Of a stretch of DNA of 64,000 bases, positions 44,119 to 54,711 are shown piece by piece. The stretch spans positions 1,860,001 to 1,924,000 of the forward strand of contig JAGVRJ010000005.1 of NCBI GenBank assembly GCA_019059635.1, read 5' to 3'. The notes below the pieces were generated by a model. It saw only the letters and a program-made list of their open reading frames with translations, was not told the DNA's origin and did not search any database. The position numbers were made by a program, and so were the translations under genes. Origin of the DNA: Proales similis (Eukaryota > Rotifera > Eurotatoria > Ploima > Proalidae). Each line of letters begins with the position of its first letter. Position 1 is the stretch's first letter.

Positions 44119-45684
44119 AATCATCCAGCCAAGCGGCCAAAAAGTCTAATTGGCAACCAAATTCGCAAAATAGCAAATGCTCAATACGCAGCTTCTTGTT
44201 TCCACTACTTTAGCGATCGCGTATGGAACAGATTAATAGGAGCCAAAATGGGCCTTAGATTGCTTGTGATGAGCACAACTCATTCTGCTTGGCTTGATGT
44301 TTTTTTTGAACGCTACGGTTATTGGTAATAATTCCAATTAAACTGAGAGCAAGACTCTTGCACACACAAAAATATACAGACACTCACACAAGAAGACATG
44401 GAGCCGGGTGTGCGATTTAGACTTTTAGATCTGCTCTTCGAACTGAATGGCTAAGAGAAGAGCAATAAGAAGCAAGTATAATGGAGAACGGTGCTATTTT
44501 AGATAGATAATGGAAACTATGATCAAATCGAGCAACGTATGACGAGAATGAGAATTGAGTGCGCGCGGGGCGAGTTGCTATTATCGGCCTCGAATCGTGG
44601 AATAAGATGATAAGTAATGCGAACGAGCCGAGCACTGAGCAGAGTTTATGAGCGAAAAGGGCCCCGTAGTTGCGACCAATCAGATGAATAGCTAGATAAC
44701 ACAGATCGACTCTGATAGGCTGACTCGAATAAGAACTGCGCTAAATTATCATTATAGCGCAGCCCATTCAGCTTTTTCGTTACTCTTTTTTGTTTTCTTC
44801 ATTTTTGACTCTCGCTTGGCCTATAGGGTTGTTCAAATGCACTAAATTTAGATTTATTGACAGTAAATCGAACGAGTTTTTTTCTAGAGTTGCTCAAATT
44901 ATAATTAATTTCTCAGCTTTTGCTCAGCCCTCGCTGCCTCCCACTCATCATGCCTCTGTCCCTCAATAACATAAACTGCCATGATTTATATTGTCAAACA
45001 ATTCTTGTCCCTGTCTCCCTCTTTCTCCGGCGCTGAACTTGACTCTCAACGCTGTAGACAAACGTGATGCCTACAAATATACAATTCACATTCACTTTAA
45101 CGCACATAGATCAAAATGATTGTAAACAAATAAAATAGACTGAGGCGTTGACTTGTTATGATTTGGAGCTTCGACTAATGCTCTGTCTCTCTCTCTCTCA
45201 TTTTGGAGTGGAGCTCATTGCCTGTCAAACTCTCGAAAACCAGTTTGAGAATTATATGAGAACTTTTTTCTCGGTTTCGAATACTATTTTATGGCCTTTG
45301 AAACAACTACTGACTAACTGAATTGAACGGCTTCCAAACGAGCGCTCGTCCCAAAATTCGGTACTCAATGTCTCAGCATTTCGGGCTGTACCCAAAGCAG
45401 AAGCGAACGTGATAGTGAAGGTGCCCACACACACATGACATTTGGTCCGCATTACCTTATTTAATCATCCATGCCCTGGTGGTAGACACACGCCGTTCTT
45501 TATTCACTCAATGGCATTTGATGCTTCCAATCGCCTTTTCAAAGCCCGTTTAACTTGATCGTCCCGTCGCTCATTAAATAAAATCACCCAGCCTCTCTCT
45601 CTCTCTCTTTCTGATGGTTCACATGAGATTTGAGTAGCAGGAAAAATACGCGTTGGCGACTCGTTTGCTTCTTTTTCTTTTATT

Positions 45685-46449
45685 TCAAATAATAACGTTC
45701 GAATATTTTCTGGGATAGAAAGACCTGAGCTGAGGAATGAAAACCATCTTCTTGGCCTCATCCATAAATTTGTCGCTGACCCTTAGTTCGCGCAATTGTG
45801 CCGAAGACAGAACGAGCCGCTGCACGCGTCGCTGTCTCGTCTCTTCCTCGTTCTTCGAGTCAGCGTTGAACGTTGTTCGCTTCTTCTCTTTTCTCGCCTT
45901 GCGCCTGGCCTCGAGCCGATTTTGAATTTGTTCAGATTCGACTTTAGATGTTGACTCATCGCTGGCTGGGCTAATTTTCGACTCGGCTGATTCGTCGGTC
46001 GCTTCGGCCGAAACTAGAAGAGAAGAAGGTGTCGAGCAGTTTTGATCGTGTTTTTGCTCTGATTCCGACTGCTTGCCGATGAGCGGAAGATGCAGCTCAT
46101 ACTTATCTAAGCCTTTTCTCGGCTCGTCCTTGAAATACCAATAGTAGACGTTGGCGTTCTGTTTTATCATCTCGTTCAAATGAGCCTGATTGCTGGGCAG
46201 TAGATGCAGTTTGCGAATAGTGGTTTGCTCCGATTCAGTGCTGTAATATGTAAGATCTGACTCTGAACTTAAAGCCGACAGACAGGTGAGCATTGATCTC
46301 CGACGATTCGTTTGCTGTAGATTTTTCTTTTCTCTTTGGGAGATGCGTTCGGATCCATTTGACTCGGTTTGATGTAGAGATCCGAACGAAACTTTGCTCA
46401 TTGCGCCCAGAATCGAGCGGTTCTTTTCAGCCTGGTTTAAGTTATCCAT
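45685..46449 (-). CDS. Unrecognised single-exon protein
   Basis: 254 residues, ATG at 46449, with AATAAA starting two bases after the stop codon, which supports a real 3' end. I do not recognise it. Composition is polar, with an early basic patch (REKKNLQQTNRRRS), a short aromatic segment (NVYYWYFKDEPRKGLDKYELHLP), an acidic Ser-rich middle, a Lys/Arg-rich helix (EARRKARKEKKRTTF) and an ordered-looking end (LRVSDKFMDEAKKMVFIPQL). No signal peptide or membrane helix. Probably a cytoplasmic or nuclear protein, function unknown. Confidence 0.65.
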   Translation of the reverse strand: MDNLNQAEKNRSILGAMSKVSFGSLHQTESNGSERISQREKKNLQQTNRRRSMLTCLSALSSESDLTYYSTESEQTTIRKLHLLPSNQAHLNEMIKQNANVYYWYFKDEPRKGLDKYELHLPLIGKQSESEQKHDQNCSTPSSLLVSAEATDESAESKISPASDESTSKVESEQIQNRLEARRKARKEKKRTTFNADSKNEEETRQRRVQRLVLSSAQLRELRVSDKFMDEAKKMVFIPQLRSFYPRKYSNVII

Positions 46450-47005
46450 TCTCTATGCCGTTATTCTGACTTTTCTAAATCCCGAAACGGCAAATGCAAT
46501 TCTAAATTTCTGCTCGAACGAATGTTTACACCTCAGGCAGCGTTTGTGCTTTTCTCTTTAGTTTTGAAGAAATATGCGAGGAAAACTTTATTCAATCGGT
46601 GTATGTATCTGACTAATGAATATGTTCTCTCTCTAGGCAATAATGGCTCTCTTTATACGGTTTGGCGAAGCGCCTCATGTCTACATCCAGCCCGAATCAA
46701 AGTAGGCAGCAAATAAAAACAAGTGTATTCATTGCGAGTTCAAGTGTTGCTACAATTCTCTTTAAATAAACAAGCAGCATGGATGAACAAAAAGAAAAAG
46801 TGAAAGCCTGGCCCCCGATTAAACAATAACCTGCATCATAGTTAGATGATGTCAACCCTCGTGCACACACACACACACACACAGAGGAACAACTGAGGAG
46901 AAAAAGTCTTGGTTGATTCACTTTTTTTATTTTATTTTTACTCGAGGCCGCAACATGACGTTCGTAAACATTCATAGTCTGACACTCTAACGAGCTTGAT
47001 TGTCG
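46450..47005. other. Intergenic between the unrecognised gene and RTRAF
   Basis: About 550 bases with a (CA)n tract at 46864-46882. A 64-codon plus frame at 46522 has no supporting evidence. Confidence 0.45.
46864..46882 (+). repeat. (CA)n microsatellite
   Basis: About nine CA units. Confidence 0.85.
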
Positions 47006-48098
47006 CTATTTTCCGACACGAGCTAGACTAGAATCTGTCTTGGGATTTGCAGTTAGGATCTGGATAGCGACGATCGTCTCGTTTATTTTCGTCTGCAGCT
47101 CTCTAAGTTCCCTAATATGCAGGAGACGCAAGACTTTGGCGGCCCGTTCCAGCTCCGCATCTATGAATCAGACTGCTCTAGGGTTGCTCTAATTACGACT
47201 CATGTTTGTTTTAGTTACCTCTCAAGTCAAAGCCAGAGCTCATGGTTTCCAGATCGATCTGAGTCTCCTTTCGTTCATTAACGTGAGATTTTTTCTCCAT
47301 CTTTCTATTTTATGCCCAAAGAGTACCTCGTGTTTAGACGGTCTCTTTACTTCTTTCAACGCTTTTGCCACCGCGCACGAATTCAATTTCTCGCCGATGA
47401 CGTTATTGACCGCCTGCAGCAGAACGTTGTGATCATTAGTGGCCAGCGGTATTCCCAGAAGCTTTCTCATTTCCTCTAGGCCGCTTAGGAATCCTGGACT
47501 CGAATCTTGTTCGACTTGCTTTCAACATTCTAGTCAAATTTGCCATCAGACTAATTGGCTTACAGTCAATTTTCTCGAGCGGATCATTGGGATCGTAAAC
47601 GTCGATTGCTGCCCGCTGTGGTGCGTTGTATTTTTCAACTTTGATTTAAACGTTCCAATGTTGAGTTTAGATTTACAGTGGCAGATTTTACCAACCATTG
47701 TCAGCGAACTCGAGCTGAACAGCGTAAGAAAGAAGTTTTTCAATTACGACCTCTCGCCTTGTCTGGGCGTCAATACCCGAAATTTCCAGATCTCTAAGAT
47801 ACTTGGTTCGACCTTGAATAGAAAAATGACGCCAACAGAGAGCAGACTCTAAAGGCTCACATTCTCGAACGCACAGTTCCATGTGCTCGATTCACTGTTG
47901 TCCAGATCAGCTCTATCTTCCACTTTGTATTGGCGAATTTTCTGATTCTCTAGCCAGCTGACGAATCGGCGAAATGTCTTTTCATCTTCCCAGAAAGTGA
48001 GACCAGTTAAAGCGAAGTCGATTGTCTTCGTTCATACCTTTGTAGTTGAAGTTGTCCGCCGAGTAAAACTCCAATGCTCTTAGTTTGGTGCGAAACAT
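47006..48098 (-). CDS. RTRAF: RTRAF (CGI-99/hCLE) RNA-associated factor
   Basis: Predicted 242 residues (human 244), exons 48098-48038, 47986-47861, 47801-47697, 47608-47564, 47514-47327, 47267-47219 and 47160-47006. The start MFRTKLRALEFYSADNFNYK matches human MFRRKLTALDYHNPAGFNCK. FVSWLENQKIRQYKVEDR matches FIVWLEDQKIRHYKIEDR. The end LRLLHIRELRELQTKINE and PKTDSSLARVGK match LRLLHIEELRELQTKINE and PKTDHRLGKVGR. RTRAF is part of the tRNA ligase complex and of RNA-transport granules, and binds RNA polymerase II. Divergent from MED19 with 538 bases between start codons. The donor after exon 3 is GTTGGT. Confidence 0.95.
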
Positions 48099-48636
48099 TC
48101 TTTTTCTGTCTATTCGTCGCGCTCTCGTCTACTTATGTCGACAAAATAGCAAACTAGTCTGCGCCAGGCCTGAAATTTGACTTAGATATTGCACTTAACA
48201 GGCACGATTGATGCAATACTCATAATTGTGAAATTTGCAAGTACGAGCCATTTCAGACTACTTGGCCAAACAGCTCTTCTGGCTGTTGAGCGGAAAAAAT
48301 ATGTGGCCTTTCGTTCAAATTAGCTTTCTGCTCGTTTGAAGCCTAAGAGAAAATGAATGAAAAATAAACAGCCAAATGAGATTGGCAAACTGAAATCCAA
48401 GTCGCCAGCAGAGCAATTATTTGCTTCTACTTTTAAAACAAATCGAATGCTGCCGAATAAATAAGCCAAGGCAGAAAATGGGCTGAGATAAAGAGAGAGC
48501 CACGGCATTCGAGCGGACTTTGGTCAAAAGTTAAGTTTAATGAGTTTATAGAAGATCGGTGCAAACCTTCCGTGATAAATACACGTCCAATTCTTGTCGG
48601 TCAGATTCTATGCGGCTGATGTGAAAATAGACATAA
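48099..48636. other. Shared divergent promoter region RTRAF/MED19
   Basis: 538 bases between two divergent start codons. No TATA at either side, as is usual for housekeeping bidirectional promoters. No open frame accepted. Confidence 0.45.
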
Positions 48637-49599
48637 ATGACGAGCATGGAAATAGATGGTAAGAGTGTTTCATCTTAACAGAAGAAAGGCTCAATTTAAA
48701 TTGAAATGTAACGATTAAGTAGAAGTCAGACCGACTGAAAAACCGGACGATTTCAACCAAACAAACAAGTTCTATCTGAAAAGGCACATTCCAGGTTGGA
48801 TTCTTAGCTCCCATCTTCATTTTGGTTTCGGTTCGGCCTAATTTAAAACTGCTCGAACAGCTGAGGAGACACTGACGGGAGCCACAAACCTGATTCTTCA
48901 CAATCAAAGGCAGCAAGAATTCAAGCAGTATTGCTGCAAAAAGGTCAAAGAGTCGCTGTCCGCATTTCTGCCAGACTTTCCCGGCAGCATCGACGCACCG
49001 ACAAACGTGGAAACGGACGACGACTCGAGGGAAACAAGCACGCTCGGCTCTCTGCTGGATCCGAAGCTTCATGTTGTTTCTAAAGACATTTACCCGTTAA
49101 ACAGCAATCAGCTGAGCGCGTTCCGGCTGTACACAGACTCGGGTCCAGTGAGTTTGATTGAAAACCATTCAAGCGAATCTCGATAGATCTTAGAGCTAAT
49201 TTAAATTTAGCTACCAGAAAAGTACATTCAAATGGTGCAGCAAAATTTATTGGCGTCTGAGTCGAGTAAGAATTGTTCGGGAATTATTTTCCTCCTGAAG
49301 GAAACGCCTTTAATTGTTCCGAAAAAAAATTAATGAACGGCTAAAAAAATTAGATGGTAGCAAAAAGCCGAAAAAAAGCAAGAGAGCGTCGAACGAGGGT
49401 GAAGAGGGCGGCGACAAGAGCGAGAAAAAGAAGAAGAAGAAAGAGAAGAAAAAGAAAAAGGACAAGGAAAAGGACAAGGAGAGAGAGAAGTCAAAAGAAA
49501 AGGTTGGCACTCTAATTTGTACATTTGAACACTGACAAAATTGACTCGATTGTTGAGGCGGGCGTTTAGAAATCCTCTAAAGCTGCATCCATCGAATGA
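48637..49599 (+). CDS. MED19: Mediator complex subunit 19
   Basis: Predicted 204 residues, exons 48637-48658, 48723-48794, 48861-49147, 49211-49265, 49354-49502 and 49570-49599. Core motifs match human MED19: FYLKRHIP (FYLMRELP), LTGATNLI (LTGSTNLI), KKVKESLSAFLPDFPGSID (KKVKEKLSNFLPDLPGMID), FRLYTDSGPLPEKY (FRLHTGPLPEQY). The end is the family's Lys-rich tail (KKKKKKEKKKKKDKEKDKE). MED19 links the Mediator head/middle to activators at RNA polymerase II promoters. Two small 5' exons were placed by homology and phase. Donors after exons 2 and 5 are GTTGG-type. AATAAA near 49710. Confidence 0.93.
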
Positions 49600-49774
49600 G
49601 TGCAACTCAATGACTGACGGTTTGGCTGCCATGGCCAATAATTCGAACATTCCTCCTCTTCTCATGCACGTATTCGAGTACTGTAAATATTGTGTGGCGA
49701 TTCAATTCAAATAAAATAAGATAAGCAAATAGTCGAATTAAAATTTAGATCCATGATGATGTTGGCATTTGGAT

Positions 49775-51747
49775 TCAAACCAAAGCAGCTTGATCAGTTT
49801 CATCTTGACTCTGCTTAAAAGTCTAATTAAAGCCGCTTTTTTCCAAAGCTGCTGCTTTGCTTGAACTTACCTTGTTTTGCTTGAGCGGCACAAGCTCTTT
49901 GGCTTGGACTATTTCGGTCGTTTGTCTCGAGTTGTGTTTCGGAGAACTATTCATATGGAAACGTGAAAGCCAGTGCCGTTTGATTACTTCTTTGACCTTT
50001 CCAGTTCGACCGAGCATTTAATTTTCAATTCGTTACAATCAAGCAAGTTAAGAAGGCTACCTCATTGTTCATAAAGCAGTAGAGAATCGAAAGAAACACG
50101 CCCTGGTAAAACACAAGCACAGAATTGATCACTGACACAACTAGATTGAGAATAAAATTCGCCGGTTCCTCGTGATAGATCTCAAGCACGTGGGTTATGC
50201 CCAATAAGGGCAACAAGAGTATAGCTGCCTTGAGACTCTTTCTTCAGTAGCGAATGTTTTTGTTAAATCAGCTGCTGGCCGCTCTCAAGAGGAAAGTGCT
50301 CACTTGATTTGTTCGAGCTCGCTCGACTGGCTCTCTTTGAGCTTGGTGGCCAATATTCTGATCACGTTCGCCAGGCAAACAAAATTAACCTGAAGCAATC
50401 GTTGAATTACGAAATACAAGCAAATGGGCTTCAGACTTACGACTAAAGCCACTAAAATCGGTGTTTGAATGATCCAATAAGACTTCCATCTGAAGAAGCC
50501 ATACCAGCAGCTAATGGGTCGGCACGAAGTTAGACACGCAATAGGAGGTACAGATGGGTGAAATGGGCTTACACGTCATCAATGCCGACTAGTTGGTAGA
50601 GAGTAAAAGCCCATACAAAGGTGATTAGCGCCGGTAGTCCTGACGTGTCCGTTCATTTCATCGGATTATTATCGATTAAGGTAAAAGTAAGAAATTTGAG
50701 CTATACGAACCCCATCCGACAAAATAGAACGCGGTTATGAAGCAGCTCATGTTGGCGTTGAAAACCGAATACGTTAGCTGAATGTTTATATAAATGCCTT
50801 CGTTCAGCATCCACATAAAATTGCAGAGCACGCAATATTCGAACACGGTCGAGATCATCGGGCAGACTGATTTCTAGAACGCGATCGGTCAGCGGAAAAT
50901 GTTGGGTGCGTGATTGACGCTTCTTACATGCAAGAGCATAAAAAATGACTCGTACTGGAGCGAATCTGATTGATTGAAGAGTTTGAACAGAGGCCGGTCC
51001 ATAAACAAGAGACATCGAATAATGATCAATAATAAAATCGAAATGAACAAGTTCAAATGGATGCGAGTTCGCTTGCAGATTAGTGTCCTGTTTTGAAATT
51101 TAAATTTGCGCACTACAGCACGAATGGGCTAAAGAAGCGAATTACTTGTGATAAAGGAATATAAAAAGGGACGTAATCACACAAATCAGTGATAACAGCA
51201 GACCAGACAGTTCAATGTATTTGTTTATGTCATAAACCAAGCCACTGCGTTCCTGTTTGAGCTTTTATTTAGCCGGCGCTTGTGCCGATGCTTTGCCTTT
51301 GCCGCTTACCAAACTCTTAGACTCTTTTATAGCCAGGGCGTTGAAGCAGGAGGTGAAGTTGGTCTTGCCCGCGTAGCGGTTGGTCTCGTTGTAACCTTCC
51401 CACAGTGCGTCGGCTGTGCAGAATTTGCTCAACAACTCTGCGCAATAGTTTCTGCGAGCAAGGCCGACTAAAAGCATGAGAAGCAATTACTTTTAGTATC
51501 AAAGAATCCTTTAAATTCTGGACAGGGAATGGTGATGGTCGAGTTGGCTTCGATCGCCGGCCAGCAGACAAATCCATCAAAAGTTCCATTACATCCGTAG
51601 CCTAGAAATTCCGGTTCGAACACGATCAACTCAACTGGTTTTCACACTGCTTAACCTTTAAATCCAAGCTGGTTGGTGTTGATCAAATGCTCTGTGCAAT
51701 CGGCCTCATCGTTGACAATCATTGTCAAATTGGCTCCAAATTGTACA
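49775..51747 (-). CDS. Class B (secretin-type) GPCR, PDF-receptor-like, 5' exon missing
   Basis: Exons: about 51747-51656, 51601-51491, 51467-51310, 51252-51146, 51087-50928, 50873-50711, 50639-50573, 50510-50441, 50389-50304, 50241-50061, 49996-49871 and 49813-49775. The hormone-receptor domain shows CNGTFDGFVCWP, then CPEFKGFF, GLARRNYC and FTSC. Seven helices follow: TM1 from YIELSGLLLSLICVITSLFI, TM2 with RIHLNLFISILLL, TM3 with FEYCVLCNFMWMLNEGIYI, TM6 with KAAILLLPLLGITHVL, and TM7 ending VFLSILYCFMNNEVKEVIK. The ESQSSELEQIK loop before TM6 is close to insect PDF receptors, which couple to Gs in clock neurons. Signal peptide and start codon lie in an upstream exon I could not place. Confidence 0.87.
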
Positions 51748-53394
51748 CTTATGAATGAAATGTGCACATGCAAAAGAGAAAAAGTGAGAAATTACATAAA
51801 AAAAGGATGCGGACTGCGTTTAAGTGTGCGAATAAAAAAGAGAAGAAACTAGATTTGCAGTACATAAAAGGGTAGAAAAAAAGCAAAGGCACACGCACAC
51901 ACACTCGCTTGAGTAAATAAAGTATTCAGTTGTTCTATGGTGCACAATCATCATTTAGATTAACAGAGGCCGCAACTTCATAAAGTAAGTCTAACCGAGC
52001 AAGTTACTAATTTCCTGAGGCCGAGTGTATTGTCTCCAGCCCAAAGTGTAATTAGCTTGTGATTTCAATTTTATGTTTTCGCCTGACGAAGTGAGTGGAA
52101 TGAGCGTGCTGCCTTCTCAGTAACGGGAAATAAACTCACACAGAATTAAAAATTGATAAGCTCATTTCGGTAGCGTTCGACTCAGTTGACGCAGAGTGCT
52201 TGTTTACGCAGTAAAATATAATTGCATGCCAGATACTGATAACGGGTCGAGGCTGCTCGGTCGCGAATGAAACCGGTTAGGGAGGGCAAGGCAAAAAAGC
52301 AGGCAAGCGAAACCGAAATAGAGGAGAGGAGAAAATCGATTTCGGCATCAGGAAATATGATGAATTAATTATGGTGCGGGTGCCAAATGATCTGCCGTTC
52401 TTAATCCACTCGACCAATGCACTTTATAAAGGAGTATTAAAAAAAAGCAAAGAAAGCAAAGAAGAAGCAGAACTGCTGATGATCTGATTATTGAGTTTTC
52501 ACATTCGAATCCTTGCTCAGCTCGCTTTTATTTGATTGTATATCAATATTGAATGAAGCAGACTAATCATAAATGTAAAAAACAAAGGGTGACGACACGC
52601 ATCTTCCTTTGGCACGATTCCGTGCAGAGTATAATTCAAAGGTTTTCAAGACGCAACCTAGACATCACTGACTTCTTTTTCACGAAATCAACTGAATAAA
52701 GCCGGCGCCGTCAGAGAAGGAAAAGCTGAATCTCTCTTTTGTTTCTTTTTGACATGACGCAAGAACATCAAACCAAATTCCCATACATTCGCTGGTCGCT
52801 CGATTCGTCAAAGGACGCATTTTTCTTTTTCGCCCACACACGCACAAAAATAAAATTATTTAAGAATTCAGAGAAGCGATTGTGTTCTGGTAGATAGATT
52901 GAGAAGTCAGAAGAGCAGCGAAATATATGAAAAAAAAAAACACTGCCGAGTAAAAGAAGAACAAAAAAGAAAGAGGAGCAGACGTGGGTGAAATTGGCTG
53001 CGCAGCAGCCTTCGGATGTTATTATTTTAGTGGCCCATTAAATGTTCATTCATCAATACATTTTACACAGTGGTCTAATAGAATGGCATTTTTACAAACT
53101 GTGCTATCATTAATCATTAGCTGCGAGCAAACGGGCCTAAGAGATTCGTTTCAGAAGAAATTGCAAACTTAGAGAATGAGAGACGATAAGTTCGCTGCTT
53201 TATTTCAGTATTATGTAAGGCGCTTGGGGCGGTTAAGATCGAAGCAAACGAGCAATAAAGGCAACGAAAAAAATGAAAAAAGAAACGCTGCTTCTTCTTT
53301 TTGCAATTTCAATTTGTGTGCGCGGGTGAGTGAGTGTCTGATGAGCAAATCATAAAAGTTTATTTTGTTCTTTCCATTTTATTTTTGCCTCTGC
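51748..53394. other. Upstream region of the GPCR, likely containing its first exon
   Basis: About 1.65 kb. The GPCR's signal-peptide exon should be here. I found no ATG-led exon with a hydrophobic run that joins in phase. CA-rich patch at 51890-51905. No other gene seen. Confidence 0.4.
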
Positions 53395-54359
53395 TTATTC
53401 ATAATCTGAATCGACTTGTGTTCGGTCTAGATAGGGCGTCTCATGGTTATTGAATCTGCTGTTGCTGCTGCTTCTGTGTGCTGAAGAGCGAGCCGAGTTT
53501 AGCGGCTTAATGACGAGACCGAAGCTCATGTCTAACGCTTTACCCTCTTTTTCCTATTTATTATAATATTTGATATGAGTCGTAGAAAATGTCGACGACT
53601 CAATTAAGTAATTACCGCTTTGTAACTTAGCATAAGCTCCTTGAACTCGACAAAGTCGTCGAATGTTAATAAAATGTCAAAGATTTCACCATCCAGCTCA
53701 TCTCTTCTTGCCCTTGATTTTTTTTTTTTGAAATAGACCAAAAAGAACCTTCTTGGATTGAAGTTCAAATTACTTACGAGAGCTCTTTCATGAACGAGTT
53801 CATCGAAAAGTTTTCGATCCGCTTTTTTAGCTCGGTTTCCAAATAGCGTTCAATTAAATCGACCTAGACGTCCATGTTTTCTCAGTGCCAGTGAGGACTG
53901 ACATGATGAGGTGAAGCCAACTTACGTATTCCTGATGAATGCTTGTGTAAATGAGGCGATTTTCGTCCGAATCGTCAAAATGTCGGTAGTTTTTGCGCAT
54001 GAAATCGTTTTGAAGTTGCTGAAATCTGGGCTCTTTCAACAAGTATTAAAAAAGCGGATAGAACCCTAAACTCTTCGCTCAAATCGAAGCGCATTTACCC
54101 ATAATCACGTCTTCGATTGTTCCGACTATTTGGTCGAATTTGGCATCGGCCGCGTTTGAACTTAACAATTTCTGTCGCTGCCTTTAATTGTCATTTGAAA
54201 GTACATTTTCAAATTCTCACCTTTTGTTTACAACAATCTCTTCATCGTCAAACTGAATGTCGTGAACTGCTTGACAAGGACAGGATGGCCACCAAAGCAA
54301 TATGAAGAAGATGAAAAAAAAAGAGAGAGAAATGGAGATTGAAGCCAACCTGAGCTCAT
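53395..54359 (-). CDS. ARL2BP: ADP-ribosylation factor-like 2-binding protein (BART)
   Basis: Predicted 186 residues, exons 54359-54350, 54269-54221, 54160-54099, 54032-53926, 53863-53778, 53703-53616 and 53553-53395. Motifs follow human ARL2BP: AADAKFDQIVGTIEDVIM (ASDAEFDAVVGYLEDIIM), FQQLQNDFMRKNY (FQLLQRNFMDKYY), ENRLIYTSIHQEYV (ENKLIYTPIFNEYI), FDILLTFDDFVEFKELMLSYKAEKEG (FDMLLTFTDFLAFKEMFLDYRAEKEG, broken at residue 20 in each). It binds ARL2/ARL3-GTP and acts at centrosome, cilium base and mitochondria. The first coding exon is only 10 nt (M-S-S plus one base) and was chosen because it gives an in-phase Met. Its donor is GTTGGC. Confidence 0.93.
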
Positions 54360-54711
54360 TTCTGATCCTAGAATTCTAGTTCTGCTTTAAAACAATGCTT
54401 CCCGGTTCCTTCTGAATAACTCAATGCTCGCTTGGTCTAAAAACGGAGCTAAATTAAACGAAAAGATGGGATGCTTGATAGTACATGGGCATAATTATTA
54501 ATCCACGAGCAATATACTGCTCTTGACTATTGAAACTAATAGCAACCGTGATCGGTTAGCGCGCATGTTTTCATGTCCTTGCTTGTTTCAATGCTGATCT
54601 TTCCAGCTCTCTAATTTATTTCATTCATAATTGCATTAAGTCAAAAGCAACACCTTTTATTTTTACAAAATATGTTCAATTAAAACAACTGCCCGCTCTG
54701 ACTCAGTCCTT
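54360..54711. other. Short intergenic: ARL2BP promoter and BRD7/9 3' end
   Basis: About 350 bases between two minus-strand genes in tandem. No separate gene seen. Minus-strand polyadenylation is likely near 54650-54670 (AATAAA-like). Confidence 0.4.

Larger units (their letters stand above)
42572..45684. other. Gene-poor upstream region of Pax1/9
   Basis: About 3.1 kb. Contains (TC)n at 42735-42754, TC at 43268-43282, (TG)n at about 43569-43582, TC-rich at 44090-44118 and CT-rich at 45186-45200 and 45593-45607. No open frame with recognisable similarity. Candidate cis-regulatory DNA for the Pax gene. Confidence 0.45.

Noticed and set aside
47439-47852. 137-codon plus-strand frame
   Set aside because: Antisense to RTRAF exons, whose minus-strand product is clearly homologous to human RTRAF.
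49310-49665. Minus-strand Phe/Ser-rich frames
   Set aside because: Mirror of the Lys-rich MED19 tail.
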